Assembly (NCBI GenBank): GCA_036653595.1
Contig: JAVVTQ010000051.1
Coordinates: 1-8,803, forward strand
DNA: 8,803 nt
Direction of reading: 5' to 3'
DNA from: JAVVTQ01 sp036653595
GTDB lineage: Bacteria; Bacillota; Clostridia; Oscillospirales; Ruminococcaceae
The position numbers and the translations under genes were made by a program. A model generated the notes under the pieces. That model made no database searches, was not told the DNA's origin, and saw only the letters and a program-made list of their open reading frames with translations. Shown piece by piece: positions 4,047 to 8,803 of this stretch (position 1 is the stretch's first letter; the number at the start of each line of letters is the position of its first letter).

Positions 4047-6419
4047 TCAGTCCTTGAGGGCTATTCCCAATTTTGCGAGCGCGCTGATGATGCTGTCCAC
4101 ATAAACTTGAACCTCACCGCGTGCAAGGGTTTTCTCGTGAGAGGTAAAGGGCAGGCGTATGGTGACACTGCACTTGCCGCTCTCATCCTCATACTGGTCT
4201 ATGAGAGAGACATCGCCGAGAAGAGGACACGCGAGAGATTTCACCGCGTTGTCTACGGCGCTGTACTGCATCCCCTCAAGCAGCACCAGCGACAGGTCAT
4301 AGTCTATGCCCGGGTACTTAGAAGGTTCCTTGTAGGAGAGTGTGCGGTATTCAAGCGCCGCCAGCACATCCATGCTCAGCTCTGCGCATACAACAGCAGC
4401 TTTTTTGTCGATTTTGGCGAGATTTTGAGGATGCAGAGCGCACAGAAAGCCGAGATTCTGTCCCTGACATGTGATTTGAGCACAGTTTTTTGTATGCTGC
4501 CAGGAATGCGCGGGTGTGCAGTTTTCAAAGCCGGCCTCGCTGTGCTTGAGATTGCGAAGAAGCATGGCGAGAATATCGCGGAGACCGAGATAAAGCTCCT
4601 TTTCTGTTTTAATGCGGCTGTACATGACTATGCCGAGCTTTTTTTGCTCTTGACAGGTTTTGTCTGATGACAGGCCGTCAACGACGCGCCCTATTTCAAA
4701 GATGCCGTACTCAGGCGCATAGCTTTTGTTTTCCGCTGCAAAGCACAGCAAAGTCGGAACCATACAGTTGCGAAGCACATCATTTCCGGGATTTGTGGAA
4801 TTTAATAGGCGCACATTGTTTTCCACAGGCAGACCAAGCGCCGAAAACTTCTCGCTCTCACACCAGATGTAGGACTGTACCTCATGCATTGAGAATTTTT
4901 CGACGAGCATCTCTTTTACAAAGCTGTCATCGACCTTCGCGTTTGACTTGCGCACGGGGAAGAGCGCGCTCATCGTGGTTTCGATTTTGAAATTGTCATA
5001 GCCGTAGATGCGCGTTATCTCCTCGACTATGTCGGCGCAGATGGTGACATCTTTTGTGCCGCGCCACGAGGGAACGGATACGTCAAACCTGTCGCTGCCG
5101 TCATATTTTACGCCGAAACCAAGTGCGCGCAGTGTGGAGATAATCTGCTCTGCCGAGATGCTGATTCCCGTGTAGCGGTCGATGTACTTCTTGTCGAAGC
5201 TGAGCTCTATTTGGGGATAATGGCGAACGTATAAGTCGGTGACCGAGGACGCTACCACAACCCCGGGATCGATATCCAGAAGCAGCTTGAGCAGCCGTTG
5301 CGAGGCAAGCAGCGTCAGCTCGGGGTCAAGAGTTTTTTCGTATCGCACGCTGGCGTCAGTGCGAAGCCCGAGGCGCGAGCTGGTTTTGCGCACGCTGACC
5401 GCGTCGAAGTTTGCGGATTCAAGAAGCAGCGAGGAGGTGCCGTCTGTTATCTCGCTGTCAAGCCCACCCATGATTCCGGCAACTGCTACCGGTGCTCCCG
5501 CAGAGCATATCATCAGCATGTCCTTGTCTATATTGCGGTCGATTCCGTCGAGTGTCTTGAACGTGAAGCCTTCGTCGAAGCGCTTAATTTCGATTTTGGA
5601 CACCTTGTCGGCGTCAAAAGCGTGCATCGGCTGCCCCAGTTCAAGCATCAGATAATTCGTCAAATCCGTCAGCAGGTTGATTTTGCGTGTGCCGCAGTAA
5701 AACAGACGAATTCCCATGTTCACGGGACTTGTCGCCACAGTCACGTTTGTCACCTTTATTCCGGTATAGCGAAAAACAAGCTCGCGCTCTCCTGAACTTA
5801 TGTCGAGCTTTGGCAGATGCGAGAATTTTGAGGTGTCGAGGCGGTCAATCGGCTTAAGCGCGCGGCCCGTCAGTGCGGAAAATTCGCGTGCGATGCCGTA
5901 GTGGCCCCAGAGGTCAGGGCGGTTTGTCAGAGATTTATTGTCAACTTCAAAAACTGTGTCATCTATCCCATAGACACTTTTCAAATCACAGCCGAGTTTG
6001 AGCTCATCCTTTATGTCCCAAAGGCCGCTGTTGTCGGCGCTTATGCCAAGTTCTGCCTCAGAGCAGCACATGCCGCAGGATTCATAGCCTGCAATTTTTG
6101 CCCTTGTTATCTCAATTCCGCCGACCATTCCGCCCTCTTTTGCAAACGCGACGGTCATGCCCTCACGGACATTTGGAGCACCGCAGACGCAGTCTACAAT
6201 TCCGTCTCCAATGTCGACTTTGAGAAGATGCAGCTTTTTGGAATCCGGGTGATTTTCAATAGAGAGTATTTTTGCGGCGACAACGTTTTTCACGCCGCGC
6301 CCTTTGTATATGATTTCCTCCACCTCTGCGGTGGAAAGTGTGAAGCGATGTATAAGCTCCTCCGGGTCAAGGCCGGAGAGATCGACAAAGTCACCGATCC
6401 AATTCATTGAAACAAGCAT
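4047..6419 (-). CDS. pheT: Phenylalanine-tRNA ligase beta subunit
   Basis: This 790-residue protein is the beta subunit of the cytoplasmic alpha2-beta2 enzyme that charges tRNA-Phe. Domains run in the standard order. The N-terminal MLVSMNWIGDFVDL is followed by an EMAP-like tRNA-binding domain (about 42-150). The B3/B4 editing domain (about 213-380) contains LGQPMHAFDADKV and GIMGG, and hydrolyses mischarged Tyr-tRNA-Phe. Next are B5 (about 402-475) and the non-catalytic synthetase core (about 490-690, with FEIGRV). The C-terminal ferredoxin-fold anticodon-binding domain spans about 698-790. The conserved NRPDLWGHYGIARE block is at 166-179. Length matches the bacterial norm of about 800. AAGGAGG lies nine bases before the ATG, and pheS ends 14 bases upstream, so both are read from one T-box-controlled mRNA. 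No truncation or frameshift is seen. Confidence 0.98.
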   Translation of the reverse strand: MLVSMNWIGDFVDLSGLDPEELIHRFTLSTAEVEEIIYKGRGVKNVVAAKILSIENHPDSKKLHLLKVDIGDGIVDCVCGAPNVREGMTVAFAKEGGMVGGIEITRAKIAGYESCGMCCSEAELGISADNSGLWDIKDELKLGCDLKSVYGIDDTVFEVDNKSLTNRPDLWGHYGIAREFSALTGRALKPIDRLDTSKFSHLPKLDISSGERELVFRYTGIKVTNVTVATSPVNMGIRLFYCGTRKINLLTDLTNYLMLELGQPMHAFDADKVSKIEIKRFDEGFTFKTLDGIDRNIDKDMLMICSAGAPVAVAGIMGGLDSEITDGTSSLLLESANFDAVSVRKTSSRLGLRTDASVRYEKTLDPELTLLASQRLLKLLLDIDPGVVVASSVTDLYVRHYPQIELSFDKKYIDRYTGISISAEQIISTLRALGFGVKYDGSDRFDVSVPSWRGTKDVTICADIVEEITRIYGYDNFKIETTMSALFPVRKSNAKVDDSFVKEMLVEKFSMHEVQSYIWCESEKFSALGLPVENNVRLLNSTNPGNDVLRNCMVPTLLCFAAENKSYAPEYGIFEIGRVVDGLSSDKTCQEQKKLGIVMYSRIKTEKELYLGLRDILAMLLRNLKHSEAGFENCTPAHSWQHTKNCAQITCQGQNLGFLCALHPQNLAKIDKKAAVVCAELSMDVLAALEYRTLSYKEPSKYPGIDYDLSLVLLEGMQYSAVDNAVKSLACPLLGDVSLIDQYEDESGKCSVTIRLPFTSHEKTLARGEVQVYVDSIISALAKLGIALKD

Positions 6420-6433
6420 TTATTATATCCTCC

Positions 6434-7468
6434 TTAGCCGCGGTCATTGTTGAACTGCGACATAATTTTCAAGTTGCCGCTGTTAAAATCGCGGATGTCC
6501 TTTATACCGTATTTCATCATAGCCAGCCTTGTGAGGCCCAGGCCAAACGCAAAGCCGGTGTATTTGTCGGTGTCTATGCCGCCGGCCTTTAGGACGTTGG
6601 GGTGAATCATGCCGCAGGGGCAAAGCTCAAGCCAGCCGCCGTTTTTGCAGGAGGGGCAGCCCTCTCCGCCACATATAAGGCAGCTTATGTCAAGCTCAAA
6701 GCCGGGCTCTACAAATGGGAAAAAGCCCGGGCGCAGCCGGACGCGGATGTCCTTTTTAAAGACTTCGGAAAGCATTGTTTTCATGAAATAAATGAGATTG
6801 CTTATCGAGATGTTCTCATCGATCATCATGCCTTCCATCTGGAAAAAAGTGTTTTCATGGCAGGCGTCGGTGGATTCATTGCGGAAGCAGCGACCGGGAA
6901 AAATGGCGCGCAGCGGTGCGCCGTATTTTTTCATAATGCTGTTTTGCGCGGCTGAGGTGTGCGTCTTGAGAAGCTGGCCGTTGTCGAGATAATAAGTGTC
7001 CTGCATGTCGCGCGCGGGGTGATGCTTTGGGATATTGAGCGCTTCAAAGCAGTGATAATCGTCGACTATTTCGGGGTACTCCTCAATTGTGAATCCCATC
7101 GAGGCAAATATATCCTCCACCTCGCGCCCGACGAGCGTAATAGGATGATATGAGCCCTGCTTTTTGTTTTCCGGCAGCGTGACGTCGTATGTCGAGGCGC
7201 TCTCAACCATGGCGGCAAGCTCGGCTGCCTTCAGTTTTTCGAACGCTTCGGCAATGCTGTTTGAGCACTGTGTTTTGAGATTGTTGATGAGCTGTCCGGC
7301 TTCTTTTTTCGCATCGTCAGTAAGATCGCGCAGCTCTTTCATTAAATCTGTGACAAGGCCTTTTTTGCCGAGAAAGCGGATTCGAATAGCGTCCAGGTCG
7401 GAGCTGTTTGAAGCTTCGGCGAGCGCCTGGTCGAGCTGATTTTGTAGCTTTGCAATTTTTTCTTTCAT
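6434..7468 (-). CDS. pheS: Phenylalanine-tRNA ligase alpha subunit
   Basis: The 344-residue alpha subunit carries the class II active site that makes phenylalanyl-adenylate and transfers Phe to tRNA-Phe. An N-terminal coiled coil (about 1-90) binds tRNA. Motif 1 is at SYHPITLVGREVEDIF (106-121). Motif 2 is at FRNESTDACHENTFFQMEG (195-213). Motif 3 is at GFAFGLGLTRLAM (305-317), with the usual alanine in the phenylalanine pocket. HHPARDMQDTYYL (149-161) and LLKTHTSAAQ (166-175) are typical substrate-contacting blocks. A cysteine-rich insert, C263 C266 C271 C274 C283 C285, may bind zinc, as in some other bacterial PheS proteins. GGGGAGG, six bases before the ATG, is a strong ribosome binding site. 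The T-box leader and promoter lie directly upstream, and pheT follows in the same operon. Confidence 0.98.
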   Translation of the reverse strand: MKEKIAKLQNQLDQALAEASNSSDLDAIRIRFLGKKGLVTDLMKELRDLTDDAKKEAGQLINNLKTQCSNSIAEAFEKLKAAELAAMVESASTYDVTLPENKKQGSYHPITLVGREVEDIFASMGFTIEEYPEIVDDYHCFEALNIPKHHPARDMQDTYYLDNGQLLKTHTSAAQNSIMKKYGAPLRAIFPGRCFRNESTDACHENTFFQMEGMMIDENISISNLIYFMKTMLSEVFKKDIRVRLRPGFFPFVEPGFELDISCLICGGEGCPSCKNGGWLELCPCGMIHPNVLKAGGIDTDKYTGFAFGLGLTRLAMMKYGIKDIRDFNSGNLKIMSQFNNDRG

Positions 7469-7482
7469 TTTTTCCTCCCCGT

Positions 7483-7739
7483 AAATAAAAAAAGACCTCT
7501 GTCCTCATGGGACGAAGCCTGTTCGCGGTACCACCCAAATTAGAGGCCGATGACCTCTCACTCGTCTGCGCCTTAATGCAGCGCATACACCCACACTTTG
7601 CAGCTTTGCTTTTTGCGGGGGCTCCGGCGCCGAAATTCGTCTGTGCTGCCTGCCTTGAACGCACTTTCAGCCAACGATGCGTTCTCTCTTATAAGAGCGG
7701 CACAGCTACTGCTCGCCATCACTGCCTTTGTCATTTTAC
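7483..7739 (-). promoter_or_regulatory. T-box leader controlling pheST
   Basis: On the - strand the leader contains the diagnostic T-box sequence GGGTGGTACCGCG (7524-7536), whose UGGU segment pairs with the free CCA end of uncharged tRNA. Stem I is recognisable. CTGTGC pairs with GCACAG around a distal arm closed by GAACGCA/TGCGTTC that carries GGCTGAAAG. The specifier loop has AGTA on the 5' side and ACGAATTTCGG on the 3' side. It offers TTC (7632-7634) or TTT (7633-7635), both Phe codons. A small stem AGAGG/CCTCT lies just before the T-box. The terminator hairpin (about 7493-7520) ends in a T-run at 7483-7493. Uncharged tRNA-Phe should favour the antiterminator and raise pheST transcription. 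Confidence 0.95.
7493..7520 (-). terminator. Regulated terminator of the pheS T-box
   Basis: On the - strand AGGCTTCGTCC pairs with GGACAGAGGTCT (one mismatch, one bulge) around a CATG-type loop. A run of seven T, then ATTT, follows at 7483-7493. It competes with the antiterminator containing 7524-7536 and lies about 15 bases before the pheS ribosome binding site. Confidence 0.85.
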
Positions 7740-7745
7740 CGAATC

Positions 7746-7774
7746 AGTTTATCACACGCATCAAAAAAAGTCAA
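7746..7774 (-). promoter_or_regulatory. Promoter of the pheST operon
   Basis: On the - strand TTGACT (7769-7774) and TAAACT (7746-7751) are spaced by 17 bases. The start near 7739 places the whole T-box leader on the transcript. The promoter lies about 60 bases after the preceding gene, from which no convincing terminator separates it. Confidence 0.8.
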
Positions 7775-7833
7775 ACCGCACATATAGCCGCGCGATGGTC
7801 AGGCAGCAAAGCCGATTGACAAAACATAAGCGG

Positions 7834-8268
7834 TCACAGCTTTTTAATTTCCGGCTCGCACGCTTCGAGCACATATGACTCAAGCGTCCCTTGTCCCATG
7901 GCATTCATCATCTCTCTGACATTGCCCGGATTGAGGTGTATTGTGCACAGCGCGCCGCCATCGCCCTTGTAGCCGACGACGGACTCGCCGTCTCTGGTGC
8001 CTGCGCCCTCACGCGTCACTCGGCTGCAAAAGCTGTACATAAGCTCGGCGGCGGCGAGGGCGCATTTTTCGCGGGCGGCGACATATGCGTTGGCTTTGCG
8101 CGCGGGTATCAGATAGCCGTCAACCGCGACTGTGCCGTCGGGAAGTGAGAGCAGAGTGTGGAAGCTGTCGTCCTTTTCGCGCTTTTTGCGGACGAGCCTG
8201 TGACAGAAAAACACCGCCAATCCCGCGGCTGCCAGCACAAGAGCGCGGCTACTTTTATTTTTTTTCAT
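7834..8268 (-). CDS. Small membrane-anchored protein of unknown function
   Basis: I do not recognise this 144-residue protein. It begins with a basic stretch (MKKNKSSR) followed by one hydrophobic segment (about residues 9-22, ALVLAAAGLAVFFC) and then HRLVRKKREKDD. This pattern suggests a single N-terminal membrane anchor or an uncleaved signal; with K/R on both sides the topology is unclear. The remainder is soluble, with LPDGTVAVDGYLIPARKANAYVAAREKCALAAAELMYSF (about 42-80) and a C-terminal helix ending EPEIKKL. No catalytic motif is visible. AAGGAG lies six bases before the ATG. The start overlaps the end of the rlmA-like gene by 14 bases, so translation is probably coupled. It is a genuine gene by its start site and placement, but its role is unknown. 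Confidence 0.75.
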   Translation of the reverse strand: MKKNKSSRALVLAAAGLAVFFCHRLVRKKREKDDSFHTLLSLPDGTVAVDGYLIPARKANAYVAAREKCALAAAELMYSFCSRVTREGAGTRDGESVVGYKGDGGALCTIHLNPGNVREMMNAMGQGTLESYVLEACEPEIKKL

Positions 8269-8803
8269 GTTTTTCTCCTTTTTTATATGTCAGTATGCAG
8301 AACTCAACCTCAGTTTCAAGCTCTGCTTGCAGTGCAAGCTTTGCCTGGTCGGCCACAGAGGTTTTATAATAATAAGGTGTCATTTTGAACAGCCGCTCGA
8401 TATCGAGGGGTGAGGACAGGTGAAGCGTTTGCCTAAGCTCTTGCTTTTCGATGAGCGAAAAGCCTTCGAGCACATGCGGTGCGACGACATTTTCATATGG
8501 CCTTTCGTAAATCATGGCCTTTAAGCCCCAAAGGTGGCGCTCAAGCGGAACTGCGCGAATCAGAAGGCCGTCATCCTTTAGAATGCGTGAGAACTCTGCT
8601 TGTGCACACGGGGCAAAGATATTGATAACTATGTCAGCGCTATTTGAGGCAATCGGCATGTCAAAAGCGCTCGCCACCGCAAGCATCGGCACGCCCTTTC
8701 TTTTTGATGCGCATATAAGGGCGTCGCGGGATATGTCAATTCCGCACATCGCGGCTGCGATGCCGCGCTCTTCCAACGCGAGGTTTATGCGCGCGGTGTA
8801 AAA
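8255..8803 (-). CDS. rlmA: RlmA-type 23S rRNA guanine-N1 methyltransferase (5' end outside window)
   Basis: The visible 182 residues are the C-terminal two thirds of an S-adenosylmethionine-dependent methyltransferase. The frame is open to the window edge (FYTARINLALEERG...), so the start and the N-terminal zinc-binding cysteine cluster typical of RlmA lie outside. Visible blocks are FYTAR at the edge, CGIDISRDAL (acidic end of beta strand 2, SAM ribose contact), ADIVINIFAP (motif IV), ILKDDGLLIRAVP and the family-typical MTPYYYKT near the C terminus. RlmA enzymes methylate N1 of G745 (Gram-negative) or G748 (Gram-positive type, which affects macrolide binding) in hairpin 35 of 23S rRNA. The precise target cannot be told from this fragment. 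An internal TTG at 8774-8776 is in frame but would remove conserved sequence, so it is not the real start. Confidence 0.85.
   Translation of the reverse strand, partial: FYTARINLALEERGIAAAMCGIDISRDALICASKRKGVPMLAVASAFDMPIASNSADIVINIFAPCAQAEFSRILKDDGLLIRAVPLERHLWGLKAMIYERPYENVVAPHVLEGFSLIEKQELRQTLHLSSPLDIERLFKMTPYYYKTSVADQAKLALQAELETEVEFCILTYKKGEKHEKK

Noticed and set aside
4047..7468. Several long open frames on the + strand across pheT and pheS.
   Set aside because: They are antisense shadows of well-recognised synthetase genes, have no ribosome binding sites and resemble no known protein.
7775..7833. A search for a terminator between the 144-residue protein gene and the pheS promoter.
   Set aside because: Only very short pairings such as GGC/GCC are visible and there is no T-run after a stem; the first T-run belongs to the pheS promoter spacer.
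8774..8776. TTG as the start of the methyltransferase gene.
   Set aside because: The frame stays open to the window edge, and the upstream residues FYTAR match the conserved family segment, so the gene is cut by the window.

Overview
This window appears to join the right-hand end of a prophage or phage satellite to the chromosome of a Gram-positive, Clostridia-type bacterium. The T-box leader in front of pheST, the strong TTGACA/TATAAT-type promoters and the purine-rich GGAGG ribosome binding sites point to the Firmicutes. The Clostridia-like capsid and DUF1492 families agree with this. The left third (about 1-2,900) looks lower in G+C than the right two thirds, by eye only, as expected for a phage insert in a moderately GC-rich host.

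Left region (1-2809), all on the + strand, is part of a phage head module. It holds a promoter plus a structured, terminator-ended RNA (29-160), a DUF4355-type scaffold protein (199-609) and the major capsid protein (627-1415). A hairpin terminator or attenuator follows (1421-1455). Next come two small unknown phage proteins (1481-1747 and 1759-1974), a probable head-closure/connector protein (1976-2332) and a DUF1492-type sigma-like transcription regulator (2363-2809). No tail, lysis or integrase genes appear between the connector and the chromosome, so the element is either a decayed or rearranged prophage or a head-only satellite.

Junction region (2810-3384) holds a good + strand promoter that seems to drive only a short untranslated transcript ending at a perfect bidirectional terminator. 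A tRNA-Lys(UUU) gene on the - strand has its own strong promoter and a genome-encoded CCA. Its 3' end faces the phage DNA, the usual geometry for tRNA integration sites.

Right region (3385-8803) is ordinary chromosome. An HD-domain phosphohydrolase of the YfbR/HDDC2 type (+ strand) converges on the pheS-pheT operon (- strand), with a shared hairpin between them. pheST is preceded by its own promoter and a complete T-box leader with a Phe specifier, so synthetase expression should rise when uncharged tRNA-Phe accumulates. Upstream of that on the - strand lie a small membrane-anchored protein of unknown function and, overlapping it by 14 bases, the 3' part of an RlmA-type 23S rRNA guanine-N1 methyltransferase gene that runs off the window.

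The strongest candidates for something undescribed are the two short untranslated transcription units, one in front of the scaffold gene and one beside the tRNA, and the odd joining of head genes to a DUF1492 regulator.
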